Shown: positions 19,746-29,968 of the stretch, one piece after another | Layout: each line of letters starts with the position of its first letter | How positions within the stretch are numbered: position 1 is the first letter of the stretch | Assembly: GCA_023935145.1 (NCBI GenBank) | Contig: CM043699.1 | Span: 73,489,138-73,553,137 of the forward strand | Length of the DNA: 64,000 nt | Reading direction: 5' to 3' | DNA from: Bretschneidera sinensis | Lineage: Eukaryota; Streptophyta; Magnoliopsida; Brassicales; Akaniaceae | Program-made: the position numbers and the translations under genes | The notes under the pieces: model-generated | What the model was told of the DNA's origin: nothing | Seen by the model: only the letters and a program-made list of their open reading frames with translations | Database searches by the model: none

Positions 19746-21071
19746 AAAATTTTCGTGTACTCTAGCATGCCCCCTTTAGGAGTGAAGTGAAACTCTTTGA
19801 CTAAAGTTGATTTGAGTTGAAAAGTTGTACCCAAGAATAACATGGCCTTGTAATACAAAATACCATTTCTGACTGACCAGTGAACAAGCTATTGAGGGTT
19901 TTCAGTTACCTTCTTCACAAGACTTGAAATTTCAAGATCATGCTGGTGCTCCTGCTGTAGGATACGCAAAAAATCAAAGGTAGGAGCTGAAATTGCCATT
20001 AAAACAGCTGAAATTTGAGCAAGGTCATGTATTTTGGATAGTGCATTAGGAGAAGCATTTTCCTTTCCTGCCTTATATGCAATTTCATACTTATAACCCA
20101 ATAATTTGGTCAAATAATACTGTTACTCAGGGGTTTGTATTACTTGATCCATGAGACCTTTCAAACTTTTCTGGTCGGTATGTATATAGAATTTGCTACC
20201 CAAAAGGTATCGTCTCCACTTAGTAACAACAAAAGTTACGGCAAAAAGTTCCCTGATGTAAGCAGACGCTATTTGAATTCTTCTATGGCAAATTTTTTTA
20301 CTAAAGAACGCTATTGGATGGCCTTGTAGCAGCAACACTGCCCCAATTCCAGTACGAGAAGCATCTGTCTCCAATGTAAAAGGTTGACTGAAGTTAGGTA
20401 GGGCTAGAACTGGTGCCTCACTCATAGTATTTTTGAGTTTGTCAAAAGCTTCCTGAGCCTGCAGCTACCAAGAGAACCCGTGTTTCTTCAATAACTCAGT
20501 GAGAGGCCTAACTATTGTAGCATAACCTGTGACCTAGAAATCCCCTTAGTTGCTCCTGGTTTGTTGGTATAGGCCAATTAAGCCTAGCTTTTATTTTTCC
20601 TTTATATGGTTCCACTCCTTGTGCAGAGACGAAGTGCCCCAGGTACTCTATGGATGGTTGGGCAAAGCTACATTTGCTTAGCTCAGCAAATAGACAGTTT
20701 TATTGTAAGCATTGTAGCACCTCATTAAACTGCTGTAGAATACCTGCAATTTCAAGGTTCTATTCCTCTTTGTTCCCTCTTTGCATATTTTGCTGATGTG
20801 GTGGATCTTTCTCATCTGGAAGAGTCATTAACTGGAAGCAAGAAGCTATCCCTCCAGTGAACATTAACTTCAGTAATTGTTTATTGGCTATAGCACTGTA
20901 AGTAGGTTCCTTATCCCCTTGTAGATGTACTGTGTTGCCTTGCCATCGAAATTCCCTGGTGAGTTTTTCATAATCAGTAGTAATTGGGCCCAATAATTTC
21001 AGCCACTGAACTCCTAGAATTTCTCTTTTGCCCCGAGTGTACCCAAAAATTTCTCGAGGATTATGTGCCAT
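19746..21071 (-). pseudogene. Protease end, deleted RT and RNase H of G2 (broken)
   Basis: Minus-strand fragments in order: the protease end (LGVQWLKLLGPITTDYEKLT, 21071-20760), the linker EIAGILQQFNEV, then directly the end of RT (LSKCSFAQPSIEYLGHFVS), RNase H (TLETDASRTGIGAVLL, AYIRELFAVTFVVTKWRRYL, HTDQKSLKGLM) and the spacer domain up to about 19746. The fingers and palm, including the catalytic Asp-Asp, are missing between about 20705 and 20720. Several stops are present. Confidence 0.82.
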
Positions 21072-21930
21072 ACTGATTTCTTTCTCTGTCTATTGATTTC
21101 TTTCTTTGTCTATTTCATAGAATTTGTTAAAGCTTTTTTGGATTATATGTTCAATGTGACCCACAATTAATTTGTCAAAATGTGTTTTAGTTTGTGCACC
21201 CACAATTTTGGATTGTTGTAGCTAATGCAGTATCTAGTTGTAAAAGGTGCTGTTGTTAAACATTAATGTAGCGTGTGCTAAATGAATCTTGGTTCTCTTC
21301 ATTTTTAGTGGGAAATGGGGAGGGAATTTGATCACATCTTAACCACACAAGTATTGATGTAGAAATTTGGAGATGTTGCACGAGTGTGTCAAAATTGAAC
21401 TGAATGTTGTTATCTACCCAAATCGATGAGGAGATTGTGAAAAAAATTCACCGTATTCAGTGTTTTCTTTTCGTGTTTTACATGTCTTAATAATGTAGAT
21501 TTGATTGCGATATTATTGTTATTCTTTGTTATGTTGCTGCTACTCTTAGATAGAAAGGTAAATTGTTGAATTATTTGTGTATTTTTATTGGAGACCGTAC
21601 ATGTATATATAAGAGATTAGCAATAACTGTTCAACTACATCCATCGAAAATAGGAAGGAATTACATTTGAATTCAAAATACAAGAAATTGTAAAACAACT
21701 AACTAATAAGCTGCTTGATCCACCAAAGGTCACGTCATTAAACTTCTTCTAACCTTGCTAACCAACTTGGGCACTCCAGGCGACCCATTGCAGCTGAGGG
21801 AAATGATAGGAATCAACATTGATTTTTTAGCTTCCACAGTACACTTGTTTTCTTCAAATAGTTTATCCCATAAAAACTTGCCATGTCATAAAAGCAGTAA
21901 TGCCTTTTCTCACCTATCAAGAGACCAATA
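21072..21930. other. Unassigned region between G2 and the pararetrovirus
   Basis: No mobile-element domain is recognised. A minus-strand stretch at about 21730-21920 reads as plausible protein (KFLWDKLFEENKCTVEAK, then PIISLSCNGSPGVPKLVS) ending at a TGA. This may be a fragment of a host gene or repeat, but I cannot name it. Confidence 0.3.
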
Positions 21931-22085
21931 CGACACATTTAATTTTTTGGCGGTTACTATCTTTACAACTCCCAAGCCTTATGATAAAACATAAAATTGG
22001 AAAAAAATTACTTCTCATCTCCTCAACAATTCTACAACAAAAGAAAAACATATTTTGCATATACCTTTCTTCATCATGATCCTCA
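21931..22085 (+). pseudogene. Pararetrovirus fragment, block a
   Basis: From ATACGACACATTT to CATGATCCTCAA the sequence matches 29624-29782 almost exactly. In that other copy the same strand encodes the viral-looking KTYFAYTFLHHDPQFL. It begins at the left edge of the viral locus. Confidence 0.7.
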
Positions 22086-22287
22086 AGAAGCAGGGGCCTT
22101 TTGCTTACGATCTAAAGAGGTTAATTTGTCATCTATAGAATCAATAGTAGAGGCAATAGAGGTAATATGTTGAGAAATTGTGTGAAGATTTTGATTAGTA
22201 TAATTGTTTTGGGTGTAAAGATTACTAATATCAGTTAAATCAGCATTACGATCAGCTGGTTCATTCTTATTAGCATTTTTGAAGGGT
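22086..22287 (-). pseudogene. Pararetrovirus coat-protein region fragment, block b (inverted)
   Basis: The minus strand encodes PFKNANKNEPADRNADLTDI and ISNLYTQNNYTNQNLHTI, ending at KQKAPAS. The same segment occurs forward in 23108-23325 and 24409-24620 and reversed in 25243-25445. It was joined head to head with blocks a and c. Confidence 0.8.
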
Positions 22288-23371
22288 GTCGGATCATTGG
22301 AAATTTGAAGCGTTATGTCCCCCCAGGGAGATAGCAAATTCCAATGTATCTCAAGTAGATGAACACAACGATGGTAGTGTTGTTATTAGATTTAATTCAC
22401 CATCATTATCTAGGACAACCAGTATTAATAGATTTAATTCACCATCATTATCTAGGAAAACCAGTTTTAGAAGAATGAGAACCCCTATGTATGAAGATCC
22501 TCAAATTATGCCTCCTAGATATAGTGTAGATACATTACCTAGAAATCCCAATAAAAGTTTATTAGGAGTCAATTTTGACCCAACCATACCAAGAGGATTT
22601 TATGATAATGAATCTTTTAAATCCGCAATAGAACAATCACACATAGGAGAAACCTCTTATAGGAAAAAAGATAATGATCAAGATTATTCTCCAACTAAAA
22701 CAGATATGGATAATGAACTTAATGTTATTATGAAATCTAATTATAATATAAACAAAGAAATATTAAAAAAAGATTTTTTATCCTTAAAAAATAAAGAGAA
22801 ATCTGATTGGTTTATGACAACCTTTTCTGAAAAGGAAAGAACCCACATAAGGGATCAATGGTATTCTCATATGACTGAAATTCAATGTGTAATATACTTC
22901 TTTGATTTCTTTGAAATATATACATTTAATAATAGGATTTATAACCCTTTTGCCTTAAATCATCATGATGTATATAAAGAAATAGATGTTATAACTCAAC
23001 TTGATCACAAATGGACTCTTGCTAACGGTCAAGTTATATCATCTATACACCCCCCACTACAGAGAATAACTCTTAATTCACCCCAATATTCAGTCCCTAT
23101 TATTGCAACACCCTTCAAAAATGCTAATAAGAATGAACCAGCTGATCGTAATGCTAATTTAACTGATATTAGTAATCTTTACATCCAAAACAATTATACT
23201 AATCAAAATCTTCACACAATTTCTCAACATATTACCTCTATTGCCTCTACTATTGATTCTATAGATGAAAAATTAACCTCTTTAGATAGTAAGCAAAAGG
23301 CCCCTGCTTCTTCTTCAAAAAACCCCGGAGAGGATACCAAATGTGAACAGGATCGAGTGAATAGTGAATAG
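22286..23371 (+). pseudogene. Pararetrovirus movement-protein end and coat-protein start, block c (361 codons open)
   Basis: A 361-codon frame opens at 22286. Its N-terminal part (HWKFEALCPPREIANSNVSQ, VDEHNDGSVVIRF, then SPSLSR repeats) resembles the C-terminal tail of a caulimovirid movement protein. The middle carries Asp/Lys/Asn-rich sequence (KSDWFMTTFSEKERTHIRDQ), and the end is the Asn/Gln-rich segment shared with the other coat-protein blocks. It stops at VNSE after a change of sequence at about 23335. The tandem SPSLSR segment near 22393-22460 is a 57-bp duplication. The protein is a fragment with neither the movement core domain nor the knuckle. Confidence 0.7.
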
Positions 23372-23447
23372 TGAACAGCAATAAGTGAACAGTAGTCCAA
23401 ATAAAAGATAACCAGTGAAAAGTGAATAGTAAACAGAATAATAGGAA
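23336..23447 (+). repeat. GTGAATAGTGAACAG repeat stretch
   Basis: About 110 bp made of variants of GTGAATAGTGAACAG and AGTGAACAGTAGT lie between the coat-protein block and the inverted RT-RNase H block. It may be a piece of the viral intergenic region or filler at a join; neither is proven. Confidence 0.4.
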
Positions 23448-24346
23448 GGGAATTATTCTCTCCTTTAATAAACTCTATATTAAAATTGAATGTACTCAAT
23501 ATAGCTTGCCATCTGGCAAATATCTGCTTTGAAACAAGATTTTGAACATCTTTTTGTAAAACTTCTTTTGCTGATTTACAATCAATGCGTAGTAAAAACG
23601 TTTTATTGTATAAATCATCTTGAAATTTTGATATGCACAAAACAATGGATAAAATTTATTTCTTGATTGTTGAATAATTTTTTTGTACTCCAAGCCATAT
23701 ACCAGAATGATATCGTACTATTGGTTCAGTGGTTTTTTGAGGAAGAACTTGTTTTAGAATACCTCCATATCCTATATCAGAAGCGTCTGTTTCGACGATG
23801 ACCTGTGCTGTAGGACTAAGAATACCAAGACAAGGAAGACTTAATACTTTTATTTTGAAAAGCTTGACGATTTCAGTATGTTGGGATGATAAGGGAATTG
23901 GATTCTTGCGAAGCCTTTTATATAAAGGTTCACAAGTTTGTCGTAAATGGGGAAAATAATCTGCTATGTAATTTAAACAACCAAGAAATCTTTGTAATTG
24001 GGTCTTATCTTTGATCTCATCAGGAAATTTATTTGCAAATTCAATTGATCTATCAATAGGTTTGATAGTTCCTTGAAATATAATATGTCCTAAAAATCTT
24101 ATTTTGGTCTGAAATAATTTCATTTTGGTTTCTGATAAAACTAATCCATTATTTTTAATAATTTGGAAAAAAGCTTTTAAATGCTTAAAATGTTGATAAA
24201 CTGATTTTGAAAATATTAATATATCATCAATATATGTTATACTAAAACTAGAGTATTCATTAAAAATATCATTAATAATATTTTGGAATTTTGAAGGAGC
24301 ATTCTTAAGACCAAAAGGCATTACGTTCCATTCGTAATGACCAAAA
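23448..24346 (-). pseudogene. Pararetrovirus RT-RNase H, block d (copy 1)
   Basis: The minus strand encodes the RT palm and RNase H: YEWNVMPFGLKNAPSKFQ, the catalytic YIDDILIFS, KIRFLGHIIFQGTIKP, RFLGCLNYIADYFPHLRQ, the RNase H start VETDASDIGYGG and the end FNFNIEFIKGENNSLP. It duplicates 26111-27015 in the same orientation with a small number of substitutions. A stop near 23656 and the abrupt end at 24346 make it non-functional. Confidence 0.88.
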
Positions 24347-24673
24347 TATCCTCTCCAGGGTTTTTTGAAGAAGAAGCAGGGGATAGTAAGCAAAAATATC
24401 ATTAATAAAGATTATTGCAACACCCTTCAAAAATGCTAATAAGAATGAACCAACTTATCGTAATGCTGATTTAACTGATATTAGTAATCTTTACACCCAA
24501 AACAATTATACTAATCAAAATCTTCACACAATTTCTCAACATATTACCTCTATTGCCTCTACTATTGATTCTATAGATGACAAATTAACCTCTTTAGATA
24601 GTAAGCAAAAGGCCCCTGCATTCAATAACTCCCAGATTGGTTATTAATTACAAACCCTTAAACAAGGTTTTAC
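24347..24673. pseudogene. Pararetrovirus junction blocks e (three short pieces)
   Basis: 24347-24392 is a reversed scrap of the SSSKNPGE end of the coat-protein segment. 24409-24620 is the same segment forward (NADLTDISNLYTQNNYTNQN). 24621-24673 is forward sequence of the RT start (RLVINYKPLNKVL). Each switch in orientation falls within a few bases, with only short shared A/T words at the joins. Confidence 0.75.
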
Positions 24674-25550
24674 CTTTAAGTATTCCAGTAAATCCAGCAA
24701 TTATACTAGTAGTTATCTTTTTATCAGTATTATTGGGTGGTGTTTTATAAGCAGTAGCAGCCATAGTCATTTCTTGAAGTGTATTTAATATATTGTGATC
24801 ACTAGCTCCATCTATATTCCATTCATATAATGTATTATCATCATATCGAGTTTGAGTAGCCGAAGATCTTTCTTAATATTGTATATCAGGGGGAGTTGGT
24901 CTAGTATAGTAATTCCTAGTTCTTGGAAACAGCGTTGAACTATTTTTATTGTTATATATTTTATTGATTTCATCAGTTTCTCTAATTTCGCTAATTAGGT
25001 CTTGGTCTATGACATTAATGTTTGAAGTTTTTTCATCGAGGTTTAAATTTTTTAATCTATCATTTATAGATTTCAAGACATCATCAGAATTATCAAGAGT
25101 AATTAAATTTTCTTTTTCTATTTGGAGTGGTTTAAAAATGGGTTGAGATAGATGAGGAATAGGTTTGGTTTTTGAATTATAGTAGGATTTGGTTTTTGAA
25201 TTATAGTGGGATATGTCATCTCTCCGGGGTTTTTTGAAGAAGAAGCAGGGGCCTTTTGCTTACTATCTAAAGAGGTTAATTTGTCATCTGTAGAATCAAT
25301 AGTAGAGGCAATAGAGGTAATATGTTGAGAAATTGTGTGAAGATTTTGATTAGTATAATTGTTTTGGGTGTAAAGATTACTAATATCAGTTAAATCAGCA
25401 TTACGATCAACTGGTTCATTCTTATTAGCATTTTTGAAGGGTGTTGCAATAATAGGGACTGAATATTGGGGTGAATTAAGAGTTATTCTCTGTAGTGGGG
25501 GGTGTATAGATGATATAACTTGATCGCTAACAAGAGTCCAATCTTGCATT
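24674..25550 (-). pseudogene. Pararetrovirus coat-protein region, block f
   Basis: Read from 25550 leftwards: SDQVISSIHPPLQRITLNS, the shared Asn/Gln-rich segment, SSSKNPGEMTYPTIIQKPN, then after frameshifts KSINDRLKNLNLDEKTSNIN and LYEWNIDGASDHNILNTLQ with EMTMAATAYKT. The last motif matches the capsid region of caulimovirid polyproteins, which lies upstream of the zinc knuckle. The block has a stop near 24870 and is cut at 24674. Confidence 0.78.
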
Positions 25551-26110
25551 TGGAATAAACAATAAAGTTAGGGTCAGAAGTGTCTCTTGTGTGGGTAATT
25601 TCCACGGATTTGGTGTCAAGTAAAATCAACTCATAATATCTTTGGGTTTTTCGAATATCTTCAGGGGCATATTGAAAACCTGTTGGAAATACTTTATTGA
25701 CATAAAGATAATGATTAATAAGTTCAAAATCATTTGTTGGTTGCCTAATGCTGGTACATTTGATATATTCTTGAATGGGTTTTTGGTGGTATTGACTAGG
25801 AGGGATTTGAGATTGAGAAGATAGTGTTTGGTTTTGAGATTGGGATGATGGTGCTTGAGAGGATAGCTTTTGAGCATAGGTTTGTGGAGATAGGATAGGG
25901 AATTATTCTAGGGGAGCAAATCTGTTTGGCATTTGAGGTGTTTTTGGTTGAACTGGTGATAAAGGAGGTTTTGAAGAAGCATAATCTGATGGGTCTTGGA
26001 TTTTTTGAGGTGATGAAGAGGGCTCAATCTTTTGTTTTCCCTTTTGGCGGGAAATCAGACTTATTTTTTCCTGTGTTTGGATCCTGCAAAAATTTCCGTG
26101 TGAGGAAATC
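25551..26110 (-). pseudogene. Pararetrovirus polyprotein end and following frame, block g
   Basis: Minus strand from 26110: DFLTREFLQDP followed by the stop that ends the RNase H polyprotein, then a Pro/Ser/Gln-rich frame (PPLSPVQPKTPQMPNRFAPL, SQYHQKPIQEYIRC) and TNDFELINHYLYVNKVFPTG with YAPEDIRKTQ. A TAA in place of a Glu codon near 25901 and frameshifts break it. It is the inverted counterpart of 29130-29626. Confidence 0.75.
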
Positions 26111-27690
26111 AGGAAGGGAATTATTCTCTCCTTTAATAAACTCTATATTAAAATCGAATACACTCAATATAGCTTGCCATCTGGCAAATATCTACTTTGA
26201 AACAAGATTTTGAACATCTTTTTGTAAAACTTCTTTTGCTGATTTACAATCAATGCGTAGTAAAAACGTTTTATTGTATAAATCATCTTGAAATTTTGAT
26301 ATGCACAAAACAATGGATAAAATTTCTTTCTTGATTGTTGAATAATTTTTTTGTGCTCCAAGCCATATACCAGAATGATATCGTACTATTTGTTCAGTGG
26401 TTTTTTGAGGAAGAATTTGTTTTAGAATACCTCCATATCCTATATCAGAAGCGTCTGTTTCGACGATGACCTGTGCTGTAGGACTAAGAATACCAAGACA
26501 ATGAAGACTTAATACTTTTGTTTTGAGAAGCTTGACGATTTCAGTATGTTGGGATGACCAGGGAATTGGATTCTTGCGAAGCCTTTTATATAAAGGTTCA
26601 CAAGTTTGTCGTAAATGAGGAAAATAATCTGCTATGTAATTTAAACAACCAAGAAATCTTTGTAATTGGGTCTTATCTTTGATCTCATCAGGAAATTTAT
26701 TTGCAAATTCAATTGATCTATCAATAGGTTTGATAGTTCCTTGAAATATAATATGTCCTAAAAACCTTATTTTGGTATGAAATAATTTCATTTTGGTTTC
26801 TCATAAAACTAATCCATTATTTTAAATAATTTGGAAAAAGCTTTTAAATGCTTAAAATGTTGATCAACTGATTTTGAAAATATTAATATATCATCAATAT
26901 ATGTTATACTAAAACTAGAGTATTTATTAAAAATATCATTAATAATATTTTGGAATTCTGAAGGAGCATTCTTAAGACCAAAAGGCATTACATTCCATTC
27001 GTAATGACCAAAAGGGACATTGAATGCAGTCTTGTACTTATCTTTTTCGTTAATCTGAATTTGCCAAAATCCAGATTTTAAATCAAATTTTGAAAATGCA
27101 GTAGAATCATGAAGTCTATTAAGAAGATCCTTTTTATTGGGTATTGGGTATCTTATCCATTGTAAAACCTTGTTTAAGGGTTTGTAATTAATAACCAATC
27201 TGGGAGCTCCTCTTTCTAATTCTGCTTGCTTTTGGACATAGAAAGCAGAGCAGCTCCAAGGAGATTTACTTGGCCTAATTAATTTTTTATCTAATAATGT
27301 TTTAATTTCTTATTGATAATATTTTAATAATTCTTGATTCATTTGGATAGGTCGTGATTTTGAAGGGATATCATTTTCATTAAAATTTGGTTCATAAGGC
27401 AGAGATACTATGTGTTTTTTTCTTTCAAAAAAAGCATTTAGCAAATCAGCACATATTTCCCTCTTATATAAAGTTTCTAAGTCCTTTATTTGAGACTGTA
27501 TTTGAGGTTCTTTGATTTGTTGTTCTATCTTTTGATAATTAATTTCTTCTTTTAGAAAATTGATATGAGCTTGCTTATTCTGTATTAAGTTTATTTGTTT
27601 ATGCAGACTATTATTTTGTAATAAGTTTAATTCTCTAGTATCTATGGGTTGTAAAAATGGGAAGAATAAACTTTGGCCTATTATATTAGT
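26111..27690 (-). pseudogene. Pararetrovirus reverse transcriptase-RNase H, block h (copy 2)
   Basis: The minus strand encodes RT from about 27400 (VINYKPLNKVLQWIRYPIPN, FSKFDLKSGFWQIQINEKDK, VMPFGLKNAPSEFQ, catalytic YIDDILIFS at about 26900) and RNase H (VETDASDIGYGGILKQ, LSIVLCISKFQDDLYNKTFL). The frame is broken near 26810 and in several places in 27200-27690. RT copies the viral RNA into DNA in the cytoplasm; this copy is inactive. Confidence 0.9.
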
Positions 27691-27692
27691 TT

Positions 27693-28595
27693 CTATTCCA
27701 GATGACTAACTTTAAAAGGATATATTTGTGTTAAAAATGGGGTTCCTAAGATAATGTTTTGATGAATATTTTTAACAAGTACAAAGTGTGTTTTAAGGCA
27801 ATATCCGTCATTGCATACATAAGAATTGGTAATTTTATATTCTACATTTAATTTTGATCCACTTGCAGTATTTAATCTTTCCATAGTTTTCTCATAATAT
27901 TTCGTGGGTACAAGTCCTTCTTTAAGACAATTCTGGTCAGCACTAGAATCAACAAGAGCAGTGGTATTAATATGATATTCTTCATTAATAACAATAGAAA
28001 TTTTGATATACCATTTATGGTAATTAATTCTTTCTATTAAATTAACAAAGTTATCTTTTGGTTCATTTTCTATTAAACTAGTTGTTTCTAAAGTTGGGGC
28101 TTCTTGAGATTTTCCTTTTTTGTCAGTTTGTGATATAATAGATTCTTTAAGGTTATTTATTTCTAAATTAACCATTTTTGCTTTTAGATCTATAGTGTCT
28201 TTTTGAATATTTTTAATCTGTTCTTTCACGGAGTTAACTTCCATTTGTAAATCTTGGATGGTAGCAACTTTTGGTTTTTGAAATCTTTTTTCTAATATTT
28301 TTTCAAGGTTATATGGTTCAGGGGTCTTAATTCTTTGTTCTTCACAAATAATATTTCTTAATTTTACTAAATATTCTTTCTTAGTTATAGGGTCATCAAT
28401 CTTATCAATAATATCTAGGAGGAATTCTTTTTGTGAAGTTATCATATTGATAGATTTACAATAACATAGACCTTCTTCATAGTTACACTGTGAATCGTCA
28501 GAGTCTTCGAAGTCAGAAGTCTCTTGAATGGTATAAATAAGCTCTTCTTTATCAAAAGAGGATGATTCTTCTTCTGATTGAGATTCATTTAGCAT
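27693..28595 (-). pseudogene. Pararetrovirus coat-protein C-terminus and aspartic protease (300 codons open)
   Basis: This open 300-codon stretch follows the zinc knuckle. Residues 1-45 are acidic (SEEESSSFDKEE), residues about 100-150 look like a coiled coil, and the protease is at about 185-300 with ALVDSSADQNCL (Asp216) and ILGTPFL. The catalytic triplet is D-S-S, where D-S/T-G is required, so even this open part is probably inactive as protease. Confidence 0.85.
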
Positions 28596-29117
28596 GACTT
28601 TAGTTAGTTGTTGCTTTAGTGTTTCATCAATTTCTAACTCATTAATTTTTTGCTTTACACGACAGTTCTTTGCCCAATGCCCAAGCCGACCACACTTGAA
28701 GCAGGCTTTGGAAGAGGTTTGGGTCTGTGGTTTTTTTGATTTTTTATATCTGGGCTTTTGGATTTTTGTAGTAGAAGGATATTTATTGGGCTTATAGTGT
28801 TTCTTATAAGTTCATTTTTTAAAATATTTGGTTTTCTTTTTCCTTTCAATAGACGGGGCCTTAATAGTTTCATAACCATACTAGCTACATAATGAGCCTA
28901 ATTCTTTTCTGCTTTGATGTAGTTCAGATTTCATTTTAGATTTTAGTTTAAGATCATTGCAGAGGGCTAATCCTTCATAATTAATATAACGTATCAATTC
29001 TCCATATGAAAGATTATCATAAGGTATGGATCCGTTATTAACATCTCTAATTCTTTGACGAACTTTTTCAGCAAATAATTTTGGAAGTCCTGAAATAAAA
29101 TTTTCTTTCCAATAAGC
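28596..29117 (-). pseudogene. Pararetrovirus coat-protein zinc-knuckle region
   Basis: The minus strand at 28703-28662 encodes CFKCGRLGHWAKNC, a CX2CX4HX4C knuckle that binds nucleic acid in caulimovirid coat proteins. Upstream (28710-29110) the sequence is Lys/Pro-rich, with frameshifts. The block ends at 29117, where the orientation flips. Confidence 0.85.
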
Positions 29118-29626
29118 ATGAGTTTATTAAAGGAGAGAATAATTCCCTTCCTGATTTCCTCACACGGGAATTTTTGCAGGATCCAAACACAGGAAAAAAT
29201 GATTATGATTTCCCGCCAAAAGGGAAGACAAAAGATTGAGCCCTCTTCATCACCTCAAAAAATCCAAGACCCATCAGATTATGCTTCTTCAAAACCTCCT
29301 TTATCACCAGTTCAACCAAAAACACCTCAAATGCCAAACAGATTTGCTCCCCTAGAAGAATTCCCTATCCTATCTCCACAAACCTATGCTCAAAAGCTAT
29401 CCTCTCAAGCACCATCATCCCAATCTCAAAACCAAACACTATCTTCTCAATCTCAAATCCCTCCTAGTCAATATCACCAAAAACCCATTCAAGAATATAT
29501 CAGATGTACCAGCATTAGGCAACCAACAAATGATTTTGAACTTATTAATCATTATCTTTATGTCAATAAAGTATTTCCAACAGGTTTTCAATATGCCCCT
29601 GAAGATATTCGAAAAACCCAAAGATA
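29118..29626 (+). pseudogene. Pararetrovirus RNase H tail and following frame, block i (inverted copy of block g)
   Basis: Forward sequence begins TTATTAAAGGAGAGAATAAT, the reverse complement of the end of block h/g, and continues through the Pro/Ser-rich frame to YAPEDIRKTQRY. With 25620-26140 it forms an inverted repeat of about 500 bp around blocks h to zinc knuckle. Here the Leu-Glu-Glu-Phe-Pro segment is intact where block g has a stop. Confidence 0.8.
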
Positions 29627-29940
29627 CGACACATTTAATTTTTTGGCGGTTACTATCTTTACAACTCCCAAGCCTTATGATAAAACATAAAATTGGAAAA
29701 AATTACTTCTTATCTCCTCAACAATTCTACAACAAAAGAAAAACATATTTTGCATATACCTTTCTTCATCATGATCCTCAATTTCTTCGAGTGACTTGGG
29801 ATTCGATTTCATTGAATCCTATCCAAACTTTTAAGGCCGCTTTTTCCAATAAACCAACAGGATCAATGAAATTATCAGCACCATTATTCGGATTCAAATC
29901 CTCCTTCAAACCTTAGCTCTTCAAATCAATACCTCCCATC
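29627..29940 (+). pseudogene. Pararetrovirus fragment, block j
   Basis: It starts with the same CGACACATTTAATTTTTTGG as block a and continues further, encoding YFLSPQQFYNKRKTYFAYTF and FLRVTWDSISLNPIQTF in one frame to a TAG near 29914. It looks viral in style and codon use, but I cannot place it on a specific domain. Confidence 0.6.
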
Positions 29941-29968
29941 ACCTGAAGTTTCTGAAATTTCAACTTCA

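Larger units (their letters stand above)
17449..21071 (-). mobile_element. Ty3/gypsy chromovirus G2, minus strand, 5'-truncated
   Basis: Read on the minus strand it runs from protease/RT linker (21071) through the end of RT, RNase H, integrase and chromodomain to a 3' LTR (17449-17763). Gag and the 5' LTR are absent. The catalytic part of RT has been deleted near 20715. The integrase is interrupted by a GC-rich insertion at about 18851-19745. Stops and frameshifts are frequent. The order and the chromodomain identify a chromovirus related to, but different from, G1. Confidence 0.82.
21931..29940. mobile_element. Rearranged endogenous pararetrovirus (Caulimoviridae) locus
   Basis: Protein pieces typical of a caulimovirid polyprotein are present: a coat-protein region, the CCHC knuckle, an aspartic protease, RT with YIDD and RNase H. 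There are no LTRs, tRNA primer site pairs or integrase. At least ten blocks alternate in orientation, several duplicated: the coat-protein 5' segment occurs in four or five copies, the RT-RNase H segment twice, and a 500-bp end segment twice in inverted orientation. Arrangement in one polyprotein resembles petu- or florendovirus-type elements; genus is inference. All copies are broken, and no block contains a complete gene set in one orientation. Integration of this kind is passive. Confidence 0.88.

Noticed and set aside
21931..29940. RT region as another LTR retrotransposon
   Set aside because: No LTRs, no integrase, and the capsid-knuckle-protease-RT-RNase H order with YIDDILIFS and GHYEWNVMPFGLKNAPS fits Caulimoviridae.
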